Below the pieces are notes generated by a model, which saw only the letters and a program-made list of their open reading frames with translations, searched no databases and was not told the origin of the DNA. A stretch of 64,000 nucleotides of DNA from Paragordius varius (taxonomy: Eukaryota > Nematomorpha): the NCBI GenBank assembly GCA_964247055.1, contig OZ176052.1:1-64000 (forward strand), read 5' to 3'. Every line of letters begins with the position of its first letter. Within the stretch, counting starts at the first letter, position 1. A program made the position numbers and the translations under genes. Positions 35,401 through 47,800 of this stretch are shown in pieces.

Positions 35401-38400
35401 ATATTGTTTCTTTATTTTTGCATTTTTTTGTCATCTGGTTTATGAGCATATAAAAAATTTATACTGTTTTGTTTTGGATTCTTACATGATTAGGCATAAT
35501 TAAGTATATAATTTATGCAAAATAGGATTTAAAAGTAGTGAAATATCAACAAACAATCCTTACAATTTCCTGTAACAAGTCTGTTTTATGACAATATTTG
35601 TATTGGAATTTGTACGGATGATTGGTTGATATGCCACTAATTTTTAATCCTATTTTACTAAATTATATACTTAATAATTCCAACTCATGTAAGAATCCAA
35701 AATAAAACAGTATAAATTTTTACACTCATAAACCAGATGACCAAAAAATGCAAAAATAAAAAACAATATTTTTGGTTTTATTTTGATATAGATGTTTATT
35801 TTCCTGAATAAAATATGAATGTTAAGATTTTAATAGTGAGTTTAGATAGTAAATATTCAAAAAAAATTTTAATATAGTTTCATTAAATTTTTTTGTCTTC
35901 TAAGTGTGATAAAAGAAAAACGCCATCTTTTGACCTGAAATTTTATGGAAACCCTAACATATGATTTTAGGCTATTAATATATTGATATAATAAACACGA
36001 TAATATTTCAGATTTTATCATTTTTTTTTATTATCCTTAATTTTCACTTTTTGCCCGATTTCAATTTTCTCTCAATATTTCAAAAACTAGGTTGTCAACA
36101 TAAAATTTTTTGCGGCAAATGAATACGCTGGTCAGATTTATATCATGAAAAAAAAAATTTCGTTAAATTTTTTTTGCATACAGTGTTTATATGCTCCGGC
36201 AACAAAGAGCTTATGCTTAAGTGTATAAATTTTACCCATAATTTTAATTAATATATATTTTCTATTTTAAACAGGAGTATTACAGCAAACGCATCCATAT
36301 ACCTTAATAAAGCCAAAATATTATGTCAACTGAACCCTGACCCGCTTTTCGTGAATCATCTCTTAATAAATAAAAAACTTAACAACGTGGCAGAATTCGG
36401 GGATTTGGACGAAATGAGAAGCATTGCGCAAATAAGAAGTTACTTAACCAATAAAAAACATTTTGAAATTTATTTCAAACCCATAGTTACTATTTTGCCT
36501 ACCATTTTGGATAATTCAAATATTCCGCACAATGCATCTACTAGCCCTTCGGACAAAAGGCGTCCTAAATTGCTCGTGCAAATCGGCCAAAAATTTAGAT
36601 TAATTTGTTTTGTGGAAGCCAATCCTGTTATAATCGACGATTCATATAACCAATCAGCCATCTCATGGTGGATTAATGGCAAACCTTTTACCACTTCTCA
36701 TAGTCCTCGCAATAATAATGACAATAACAGTGGAATCGTTGAAACGCCTTACACCACAACAAAGTTACTGGACTTGGTCATATCTGAGGAGCTTATTGGC
36801 AACATAATCGGAAACATAACTAATAATATTACAACTATCGATATAGCATGTAAAGCTTCAAACCAAATGGGCCAAAGTCAAGCTATAATTCATGTGGAAC
36901 TTTTATTTCAAAATAAAAAAGGTAGTGCGTTAATTGTGCATATTTTTAATTCAAGATTTTTAAAAAATAATTTATTAAATAGGTCAAGGTTGGATTCCAT
37001 CAAATACAAATTTGACTGCTTCAAAGAGATATCTGAGTTCACTTACTAACATGACCATTAGAAACAGGAATCATACCGACACTGAATATTTTAAAATTTC
37101 AGGTATTAGACAGAAATTTGCCTTGTTTGGCCATGAAATAACGGTTGAAAACTTTAGCATGTCTCCTTGGGTTTTTGTCGGATGCATACTTTTAATTATT
37201 ATTGTCTTGTTATCATTGATCTCTGCCATACCTTGCATTTGTTATTATCTCATTTGCTGTTTTATGAAGAGTTCCCATAATCGACCATTTCAGAAAAAAA
37301 TAAAGGATAAAATTTATCAGGTCAAGTATCCGGAGTTAACGAATTCCATCAATACTGATGTAACAGATGCCAGGCCACCTCAGTCACATAAAGGAAGGAA
37401 TGGAGTTGAACTAAATAAACCAAATAAAGACTATCCAACTAGCATGCAACCTAATATAAAACAACCAATATCAATAAAAATACTGTATCGAAAACCTGAG
37501 TCCAACGATACTTCGAGTTCCGATAGAAGTTCGGCATCTGCATCCACTCTGGCAGGATCTTTGATTCTGGAACAAATTAGTCATTCACATAGAGAAGATG
37601 GGGATGAAAAATCCCAAAACAAAGGTCACTTAATCGAGCCAAATAATTGGCAAGAAAATCCAGCTTTTGCAGATGCGATGGTAAACAAATCAATTAATTA
37701 AACATTTTTTTATGTTTTTATAAACGGAAATTTTTTGTAAATGATAGATTAGTTGTGTTCCTACCACAAAAATGGATAATTGTGGAAGAGCTGAAAACAA
37801 ATCTCCAATACTGCAAACCTCAATATTAACTTATATGAATTCCACCCTAAATTCCTATGTCACTTCCAATAAAAATCTAAAAGGAAATGTATTTGCCAAT
37901 GGTTCTTGCACTAATAATGAAAATAGTGATGTGAATAGAAAACAAGAAAATGATAGTTATAGCTGCTTTTCTTCCAATACATTCGGAAATTGTAATACAT
38001 TACCCCATGTTATCAAAAACACTCCGGAAAATAATAACGGTCTTCTTTTTGATAAATTTCAAAGGGAAAATCTCGCAACGTTACCCTTGTTGAGGTTAGA
38101 TAAAACCACTGCCATTGATGAAAATTCTAATAAAATAATGCAACCTACAATTTATTATACATTGATTCCGATTAAATCAAAACTTGTTGATTTCACATTC
38201 CCACCCAATAATAATGTTCAAAATTGGTCTCAAACTTTAAAAATTCCGAGTCAAGAATTTTCTAATTCCATTTATGATTGTAATTTTGTTAAGGCCAAAA
38301 TTCAAAATTATTCATATACTGCTAATATGAATAATAGTATAGATACTCAAATCGATATTGGAAAAAGTTTAAATGGTTCACATGATCTGACAACCTCCGT

Positions 38401-38761
38401 TTATAAACCAACTAATGAAATAGAAAAACAAATATCTCAAAGAGAAAATCTTGAACACCTAGCTAGTGTCCAGCCACAAAATGAATTGTCAAACGTTAAT
38501 CCTTATGCACCCATTACGAAAAATTTAACCCCTAAATGTGATGGCAAAGAAAATTATTTAATGGATTCTCATAATCAATATTTGCATTTCCGAAAGATCT
38601 CATCCTGTAGTTCAAATCTGCCCCCCTTGCCATTGCCAATCATTTCAACGATGGAAAACTTGGAATCTTTGTGCCCTTTCTCACACGATAATTCGATCAA
38701 AAATGGTATCAATTATGACCCAAACCAAAAATGTGATACATATTACGATAAATTAGTTTAA
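32476..38761 (+). CDS. nephrin/Kirrel-like immunoglobulin membrane protein
   Basis: Six exons join in frame: 32476-32890, 34393-34515, 34600-34849, 36275-36921, 36983-37680 and 37748-38761, giving about 1,048 residues. The start ATG opens a signal peptide (hydrophobic residues 3-23). Ig1 has EPHNVTVLSGRTVIIPC, QWVKDGFALG and GFYQCQ, very like the first Ig of Kirrel/nephrin/SYG proteins. Exon 3 starts with the typical linker VPPKPP. Ig2 has ITCLAESGYP and VVWMYK. Ig3 has FRLICFVEANP, SWWINGK and DIACKASNQMG. One transmembrane helix follows (PWVFVGCILLIIIVLLSLIS, near 37165-37270) with a Cys-rich juxtamembrane run, then a long polar tail. Family members are cell-surface adhesion receptors in filtration barriers, muscle fusion and synapse choice; that role is inferred. 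It is shorter than Kirrel (five Ig domains). The last intron (67 bp) is my inference; without splicing the protein stops at 37701. Confidence 0.85.
34961..36185. mobile_element. foldback MITE in intron 3 of the nephrin-like gene
   Basis: The left tip is CACTGTGTGCAAAAAAG. The right tip, read on the minus strand, is CACTGTATGCAAAAAAA. TTTA lies on each side (34957-34960 and 36186-36189), a probable 3-4 bp target duplication. About 570 bp per arm is inverted and nearly identical, with a spacer of about 90 bp. Its tip matches the tip of the 9126-12111 transposon, so that family probably mobilised it. There is no coding capacity. Confidence 0.85.
37681..37747 (+). other. inferred short intron in the cytoplasmic-tail region
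   Basis: Donor GTAAAC follows GCAGATGCGATG in phase 0, and acceptor ATGATAG precedes ATTAGTTGTGTTCC in phase 0. Splicing joins two long open frames (36983-37680 and 37748-38761). The length resembles the 61-bp and 84-bp introns elsewhere in this gene. The pyrimidine tract is weak, so retention with a stop at 37701 is possible. Confidence 0.55.
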
Positions 38762-39588
38762 TTAGATCATGTTTAACATACTAAATAAATTATTAATTTA
38801 ATAGAGATAATAGAGTTGGTACCATTTATTTGAGTAACCGAACTGTTGGGTCATTGAACCTTATCGGACGCAGAGATCCTTGTAAGACCATTAAAGTCAC
38901 ATTAGATCTATCAATGCTCTTTCTGTGTGCCCACAATCATACACTGTGAATCTTAAGAATTCTTTTTTAACACAACACGTAATCGATAGGAGCTTTAATC
39001 TTTTTAAATGATTTTTTGGATAGCTATTCTTAAATCTAAACCAATCATTCTTACCTAGTTCTCCCTCATTCCGGTTAATGTAAATACACCCTTATAAGGA
39101 CTGCAATTATATCATCGAAATCAAATCATCCGCTTTTTTATACTTGGTTTTTAGTTATTTTATTTTATTATATCAAATAATTTGGTCAATCATACCAACT
39201 ATCTGTACATTTTTAACATTCAACGTTTACAATTAATTGAACAATATTTTTAGCCATCTGTAATTTAAATTATTTATATGGTGTTGTTTTAAGGCCAGAG
39301 CAATTACCCAAATTTATTTTCCTCATCAGATAAATTAAAAAAATAATATCATCCCTAATGCCAATTATTTAAAACGAATCCTTTTATATTAGTGTTTTTT
39401 CTTTTATTCACTAATTTTTAGTTACCCATTATTTTGTAGGGCCCACAATTATATCGATTGGCTGATCAGGCCTAATATTTTCTCGGCACATTTCTATACA
39501 ATACAAAATAAAACTTACAATAACAACACAAATGGATATATTAGGTTCAAAAATACAATAATCCGAAAATCTATTAATCAAATGCATC

Positions 39589-39622
<34 letters not shown>

Positions 39623-40597
39623 AAGACAAAACGTATAAATTAAAGGAAATTATATTTTAAGAATTCAGCCACACTTTTTTAAACCTATTTAAATCTCTAG
39701 TTTTAGGTTGCCAAATAGTCTTTATACTCGCTAATAAATGTTAACAATTGTCATCATTTGGATATATAAAATTCATTGTATATAAAAAAGGGGCTGTCAT
39801 TTTTAATAATTATTTGACTTTTTTTGGGTTTTGTCTTTAATTATTACTGTAAAACAAGGGTGACTCATTAAGTTGGATTCAAACCCATCTCAATTTTAAG
39901 CCTAAATAAGTAACTTTAATTTAATAAAGATTATAAAGTTAGAGGTTTAATCCAAAATTTTGAATAAGAAAATTCCTCTTAAAGCAAAATTAACTTAGAA
40001 AAGAATTAATATTGCTGAATCAGATATATTTCAAATTATCATTTATTAAATTACAGCAAAGATTTATTTTACAATTCGTTGCTAGTGGTTTCATATACAT
40101 ATAAACAATAAATAAATAAAAATTAGTAAGATTTTGCGAGTATGTTTCAGTTTAATCTAAAGTGTTTTGAAGATGATGATTGATTTTTTTAATTTTTTTA
40201 TTTAAATTATATAAACTTTCCGTAAAACTAAATTGGATATACTAAATTTATAAATAATATTGCACAATAAAAAAGTTCGCAAAAATAGATTTGGCATTTG
40301 AAGGCACAGTTGACTAATTGCTTTGCCAAGGAGTTCCATATCTGATTGTAATTTTTTTTATTTTCGATAGGGATAATTTTGCCTAAATTGAAAGAAGACA
40401 ATAAAAAAATAAAATATTTTCCTAAATGGTTTAAGCTAGAACACATCCCCATTAGTCAATAAATGTGGCAAGGAGTGAAGAATGTATCACAAAGATATTG
40501 AAATATAATTAATTAACTAGTAAATTAAAATATACACAAAACAAATTATAATAAGATAAGATATAACTTAAAAGAAAAATAAATGGGGATTATTATA
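38762..40597. other. convergent intergenic region
   Basis: Space between the 3' ends of two convergent genes. A plus-strand AATAAA at 38784-38789, 23 bp after the nephrin-like stop, is a likely polyadenylation signal. On the minus strand, AATAAA lies near 40199-40204, about 400 bp after the other gene's stop. AT microsatellites lie at about 39589-39621. No other gene is seen. Confidence 0.6.
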
Positions 40598-41852
40598 TTA
40601 AGTTTTAGTTTCAGGATCCTTATTTGATTTATCGTGATCATCGGTATTTTCTTTGATAACTTCCTGTATAACATTTATATCTGCAGAAGGATGTCTGTGA
40701 ACTATGAAATCTGCAAATATTTCCGAAACTCGTCGAATGTTTCCGCCTTGCCCGGGTTCTAATTCCTCCAATCTATCTTTCTCTCCTAAATCTTTAATCG
40801 ATAAAGTCGTGGTTGTAGAATTTGCATCATTTTTTATATCAGCCGGTTGACTATTTTCCGCACTTTTTTCAATAGTTGAATTATTTGTCGTTTGCTCAGT
40901 CGATCCATGCGATGTGATGTATTGATGACTAATGTTAGTATTCTCAGCAGTTTGGGTATTATCATTAATAGTATTCGTATCTGCTACCATTTGGTTATTA
41001 TCGTTTGTATGAATATTTTCCAATTTATACTTTTGATGTGCATCCTCCTTTCCTGCGTTAGCAGTAGACGTATCTTTTGTGCTCAGAGTTACATCATTAA
41101 GGTTAGAAGATGTTTCCGATCCATTCGGTTCCGATATGATATAACGTTCTGTTAAATTTGTAGATTCATAAACCGGATTCATCATGCTGCTAGAATCATC
41201 GACTGAAGAAATCTCTTGAAACGAATCAGCTGGTTGCAAAGTGTTTGTGTTTTTGCTATTTCCATTATTGTTTGAAAGCGTTGATACATAATCATTATTG
41301 ATTTCCCCCTGTTCCGAATGATAAAGATTAGTTTTCGATCCACCAATATGGCTTGTAACATTATTTATATCATGTTGATTGGTAGTGCTGTCTAAGGCAT
41401 CTTGCCGTTTAAAAGTTGTGGAGGTGAGAGAAGGTCGTTTTCGGATCACAGCTTGGACTTGAACTGGCAAAGATTTATTGGAATTCGATTCGTTTTTATT
41501 TTTATCCATTCGAATCGATTTTTCTGAATGTTGATTTCCTTGATTCGGGGAAATGTCTTCGTCATATGCATTAGCTGACTTTTCCAAGAAACTTTTGTTT
41601 TCATTTTGATTCACTTCACTAATATTCATTCCAGTATAGTGTTTATCTCCAGCAGAACCCTTTAATATCCGTTCTTTAACATGGTCGATATTATAACTGT
41701 ATTCATTTTGATCAAAAGAATGTCGAGGGTGCAAATCCATATGTTTTAACTGTTCATCCATTTCCATTTGATGACTTTGAAGAGGAGGGCTGCTTTGTTG
41801 CAAAGACCATCCATGCAAATTTTTATACATAGTTGGGGAAAATGGCGTTTGG
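40598..41852 (-). other. alternative last exon B of the large gene
   Basis: Acceptor TATTCAG precedes C-CAA-ACG, so the exon starts with the third base of a split codon, exactly what the donor at 44683 (ends CA) needs. It adds 418 codons counting the stop: QTPFSPTMYKNLHGWSLQQ, then a long Asn/Ser/Thr/Glu-rich disordered stretch, and a more ordered C-terminus (RVSEIFADFIVHRHPSADIN, about 40740-40660). It cannot follow exon A in frame, because exon A ends in a stop. Confidence 0.65.
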
Positions 41853-44800
41853 CTGAATATAATTTAAAGTGTTTTATAAAAATTTCAATCCATTTCCATA
41901 TAAACATTTCATTTGAGTCAAACAATCATCCATCGTGGCATTTAAGAGTAATCATAACATGTAAGTAGAAATAATTTTCTTGCGGTTAGTATATGTTAGA
42001 AGGAAGAGAGAAAAGAATTGAAGGCATTTCAAAACGTAAATCCATTATACTTTTAAAATTAATTGAGACTTCCAAGAAGATCGTTTAAGGTTTTTTTATA
42101 AAAATGAAATATGTTTTTAGAAAGTATGTTAAGTATTCATTCAAATTTTAAATAAAAAGTAGGAGGGTATAATATATTAATTTGATGGGAAACAATGACA
42201 ATGATTACAGAGGGGTTAGGGTTGATTAGTAAACAATGACATAAAATAATTAGTGTTATTAAACAGTGAAATTGTTTTAGGAATAGAGAACTAACTAGTT
42301 TGTGTAATGACGCGCTATATCTTTCACAGTGACATCCACAACGTCTCGGGGGTCTGTTTGAGAAACATGAGATCTTACGACCCCGCTAAAGTTCTTATGC
42401 AAATTGTGCAGCTCCTGAATATCTATGATGTCATCTGGGGACTTGTAAATAGCATTAGGATCGATGTTAGCCAATTTCTTGACACTTCCATCCTTGAAGA
42501 GGAGCATAATATCAACGTGATTCCTATGATATGCATTATGAGGCTCCTGTCGTTCATGAAATATAACAGCGATTAGTGTTGGATCCTGATACTCATTGTA
42601 GGGGAAACGATGGTAGGCATACATCTTTTCTATTCTATCCTTTGTGTATAATCGGATACCCTTGGTATGTACCGAGATATCTGTTGGGAGAACACGGTGA
42701 TGTACAGAAATTAAATTTTGTTGCGTTGCATATTGATCGCTCTCACCTTGCTTTTGCCGTTGTTGTTGGAGTTCTGCACGAAAAATGTTGCGATTATCTG
42801 TTGAATTTCCACCCGTATGATGGTAAAAAATATTGCCCCCAACGTTATCAATGTGTCCAAGCTCACCCTGTTTATTGGTTGATGACTGATTCCCACCAAT
42901 TTTAGAGCGGATGTTTGTATTTGAGTCGGCATGAGTTTGATTTCTTTTGAGATCAGCATTCAAATAATCCTTGTAGCCTTCTAAGTGATACAAACTGGTA
43001 TCTATCATTTTGTAGGGCGTGTCGCTCTCATCTTGCCTCCGAAATTGTTGCTGAGACGTTGGAGAAAAATCAAATTGCGATTTTTCTATATTGGTGTTGG
43101 AGGATGCGAGATTCGTATTACTTATACGCCATCTTGGGGAGTGCAACGATTCCCTGTGTTGTGTGTTTTGATAATTGGACGAAGGTGCCGTGTCCCTAGA
43201 TTGGCTGTAAATTGTACCTTTTGCATTTGATGTGAATTCAGGAGAAGATTTATCTTGATATCTTAGGTATTGGTTGCGCAGATTATCAGAAATATTTTGA
43301 TTATCATATGCCTGATTCGTAGAGGCTTGCAGGTTTGATGCCAATTTACCATAGGAGGTATCACTTTTAGCATGACCATATTTATGCTGGGGAGTTTTGT
43401 AATCTCCCATTTCCTCTTTATCTAAATGAGTTTTGGATTGTTTTAATCGCGAAAGTACCCGCTCAGGTGATCCCATCGAATTTATTTCATTGAGAAAGGG
43501 TAAACTTTTACGGTCATTACTTTCTTGGTTAACATTATTGCTCTTTTCACCCTTATTTTTTGATGAAGAAATTAATGTTGAAGCAGTGGAGCGAGTTTCC
43601 CCTTTCATGTGTGAAGCCGATGTGGACGATATTGGAGATGCGATTTGTTGTTTATTTTCATAGTATCTATTGCTGTCATGAGTATCATATTGATTCATAT
43701 AATTAGGCGACTGTTTTGGCCCCTGAGTTTTATGAGTAGCTGCTTGCGCTGTTTGATTAATTAAAGTCCTGTCAACAAAATCGGTTTTTCCATGAACATC
43801 ATATGTAATCGCATTAGATGCCCATGAGGGTTTGTTGCCATAAGGAGTAGCGTTTTTATTTGATGTTGCCGTTACCATGGATGGTTGCATATTAACCTTT
43901 TCAAGCTGATAACCCTCATTACCGAACTGACCCTTATGACCATGTTGTTTTATTTGTCTAGAAGAATCAATCTGTCCCTGAAAACTTTGAATATTTGTCG
44001 GTGTATTTTGAGTTACGTTTTTATCCTTTATTTGAGTCATTTGTGCGCTTTCATTATTAGTACGGGAGTAAGTGACATTGTTTTGAATGTTTTGAACATT
44101 ATTATTTGTACTCATGGTATGGGGATGTTGTCGTATTTGATGCACATTGATTTCATGGATATCTATAACCGAAGGTCTGGCTTGATATTGAACATTATAT
44201 ATACTATCTGATCTATCCCGGGGCCGTGTAGAGGCCGATTCTTCTGGTAAGCCAATACTGTAAAAATATGAAGAATTATGTTATTATTGGTCATATTAAT
44301 TATTGAATGCAGTTTTAAGGCACACACACGCACAGCTTATAAGAGATCTTTATTTTACGAAATCAACAAATCTATCCATAGGAAAATTATTAGAGGCATC
44401 TTTTTTAAAATGATCTGAGGCAGAATAAAATACGGTGTATTTTTAAAATCGAGATGTGTGTTGTTATTATAGAAATAAATCTGGACACAATTCAATAAAA
44501 TATAGCATCACGCTCGTAGGAGAGGATAGTGGGTTAATATTTGTTAGTGAAATCAGAATTATGGTTATTAAAATAATATTTACCTTCGTCTGACAGTGTG
44601 ATTTAAGAATATTTTATATATATATGTGTTTTCCTAAATGCATTCATTCATGAACAATGCAAAATATATGATAACTCCATACTGATATTCCACAACTTTT
44701 TCATGTGTAATGGGATGGGTCTCTTGAGGTTTTGCGTGCTCATGATGATCCCGAAGAGTCACTGTAGCTATTGTTGTGTCAAGGGCTTCTGGTTCAAGTT

Positions 44801-47800
44801 TTTCCACGTGATATGATATCGATTCAACATTATTGGTCGGGCCTTGAAAAGTTTTTACCTTTTGGTGTTGTGATTTATCATCGCTCTCTAAATATTTTAC
44901 TGAAGAGATGTCATTCCTAACACCATTCTTATTGGGAACGTGATAATGTTTTACTTCAACGGCGGGCGATTCAATATTTTGAATATGATTTCTTGGGTAT
45001 ACGGCCTCTGTTTTAGCGGACGAATCTTTCACCTCTACTATTCTTTGATCGTTTGCATGTTCATATTTATAAGCTTCTCTCTGAGGTGAGACATGAGTTT
45101 CATCAACCAAATGCCCGGCATGAGAAACACCCGATGAGTCATGTTTTGCCGCATCAGCTACGTGATGCAAATGAGACATTACGCTTTGTGGTGATTGGAA
45201 ATGATTTATTTCATCCAAATACGCTCTAGACATTTCATCTGATTGACGTTGTTGTTTATTTTGATATTGATCTATGGTGGGAGAGATTTGATCGCCATGT
45301 TTCATATAATGAGATGTGTCATGGATAACGTTTGAAGGGACATGATGCAAATGTGCCATAACTGCTTCCGGAGATTTTAAATTCTTAATATCGCTTAAAT
45401 AAACTTTAGCCTCTTCCGGTGGATGTTGTATCACCCGTTTCAATGCATTCTTTTGTTCGTCAATTTTTATGTTTACATTTAGATTGGATAAAACATCTTT
45501 AAACTTATTTGAGGTTTGTTGTGAACTATTGATATCAGCAATCGAATATCCTTTATGCACCTCACTATAAGGCACATTATGTGGGGGAACACCCTCTGAT
45601 TTATAATCCCTAAAATGGGTTGCTTTTTCCGGAGTTTTATGAGATTGAGTTGGTTCCTGCTCTTGATACTGTATAACTTGGCCAGGATGATTGATAGACG
45701 AATCATGAATTTTATCCTGTTTCACATGATGTAAATGAGCCATAACAGCTTCTGGCGATTTCAAATAATTAATATCGCTTAAATATGGTTTATTTATGGG
45801 TGCAACATTTGATTTCGAGTACAGTACCGAAGGTGTTTGATTAATATTTTGTTGGTATGTTGAGCTCAGCAAATGTTGACCAGAGACATCAACAACATGC
45901 CCTGAATGACGTACGGAAGAAGCATCGTGCTTAGCAGTTTCGGGTACATGGTGTAAATGATGCATAACTGAATCCGGAGATTTAAAGCTATCGATTTCGG
46001 TCAAATAAGCCCTGTCACTAATATTCCTCATAGATTTTGATCTATCTGGGCCGCCTTTGAATTTTTGTGTTTTCGAAATTTCTGTTGATTCATAATAATC
46101 TACAATCGATGTTTTTTCATTTCTAGGAAATCGAGAAGCGCTTCCTTCGTATCTTGTCTTCTCTTGTTCATATCTTTCCTTATTGTTAGGGTATGATATT
46201 ACATTATCATCATACATTGTATAACCTTTTCGCTGTTCATCGGAATATTCATTTGGGTAATAATTTTTATTATCGAATTGTATATTCCTTGAAACTGAAT
46301 AGCTTCTTTTATTACCCCTGTCTATACCACTAATACGTTCGGATTTATTTCTTGTCACTAAATTTCTTCTATCTATTTCTTGCAGATATCTTTTGTTACT
46401 TTCAATAGCATCGATATTCTTGTCGTCATAAATAGTATAACCTTTCCTTTCTTCTTCGGAAAACTCGATTGGCTTACGATTTCGATCATAATTCAAGCAT
46501 TCACGTTCGACCGAAATTGAATAACCTCTTTGTTGATACCTATCGCTTTTAGGAAAACGGTTTCCATTAGATCTTACCAAATTTGAATCATCGAAAGATA
46601 CAAATCGATTCCTATCTTTCTTCATATTTTTATCATATGTTTTTGAAATTATCGTTTCTTGCTGATTAGTGTATCTTCTCTGAATCTGATGACAACCACA
46701 TAGACATTCGTCTTCTGGCTGATAGATATCATGCATGCATGTGCACGAAATCTGGATGGGATTTGCAGATGAATGACGTTTTAACATGAGCGCCCGACTT
46801 TCTTTCGATGGGTAGTATTCCCGTGTTATGAGCTCAAAACGACCCCCTTGATCATAATATTTGGTTTGCACTGATGAATCTTGTTGAGTTAAATTAGGAT
46901 TTGAAAAATAATGATTTGAGGATTTTTGGGGAGAAACGCTCCCAAATGTCCCATCATCGATAAAATATCCACAGACGCTACAATGAAAAACGGAAATTTA
47001 CTTTAATAATTGACACATCGCTAATATGAAGGTTAGTACATTACAGGAAGAAATAAATCGAAAATACGGGTCATTATTGTTTGGATAGTTGCATGATGTT
47101 AATGTGTTAATAAGAGAAAATGGTTATTTGAGGTTGCCTAAATTTGTAGGAAACTTTGGAAACTTCTATAAACGCATCAAAACACGCTGAAGAATTTCGT
47201 TAGTTATCAAATTTGTAACAAAATGTATTTGAATTGTATATTAGTTAAATCAAAAGTACAAGAAAAATCACAAAATTTAGCTTAAAAAATCGAATTGGTT
47301 AGTATATATTGCCTTTGAGTAAAAGATGTTGTGCTATAAATCATTAATTTTTCAATAAAAAATAGATTGAAAATATTGAAAATAATATGCGCATTAAAAT
47401 GTCAAGAAAAATTATATATATGGTTATAATAATGACAGGCAAAGTGTGAAAAACGAGAGATAACAGAGACAAAACCAATTGTATTATTGTTGAATGTACG
47501 AAATTGCAATTCACAAACCAAGTGAGACAAAACATAAAAATTATTATAATTTTTAACAGTATTTAATTTATACCCTACAAATGATAATATTGTAAATAAA
47601 TATATTATTGAGTGTGCCAAATCTATATTCTTTGTTTTGCAACCCAAAACAATATAGAATACATTAAAAATTTAAAAATTTGATTTCATATAAAACATAT
47701 TAGTCTTTCTTGTCCTAATTTATTTGCTGAACGCTTATGATTGTTTCAACACATTTGAAACTAACCGTATTATTGGCTATAACGGTCTTTGAAATGGTGA

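Noticed and set aside
36470..36694. Minus-strand frame inside nephrin-like exon 4
   Set aside because: Shadow of the Ig-domain coding sequence.
42295..42420. Splicing from a strong-looking donor (GTAAGA near 42382) in exon A into exon B
   Set aside because: The donor is phase 0 whereas the exon B acceptor needs two bases; the join gives an early stop.
40892..44211. Plus-strand open frames across 40892-44211 (for example 42576-42905, 43885-44211)
   Set aside because: They are antisense shadows of the well-supported minus-strand exons and show no domain.
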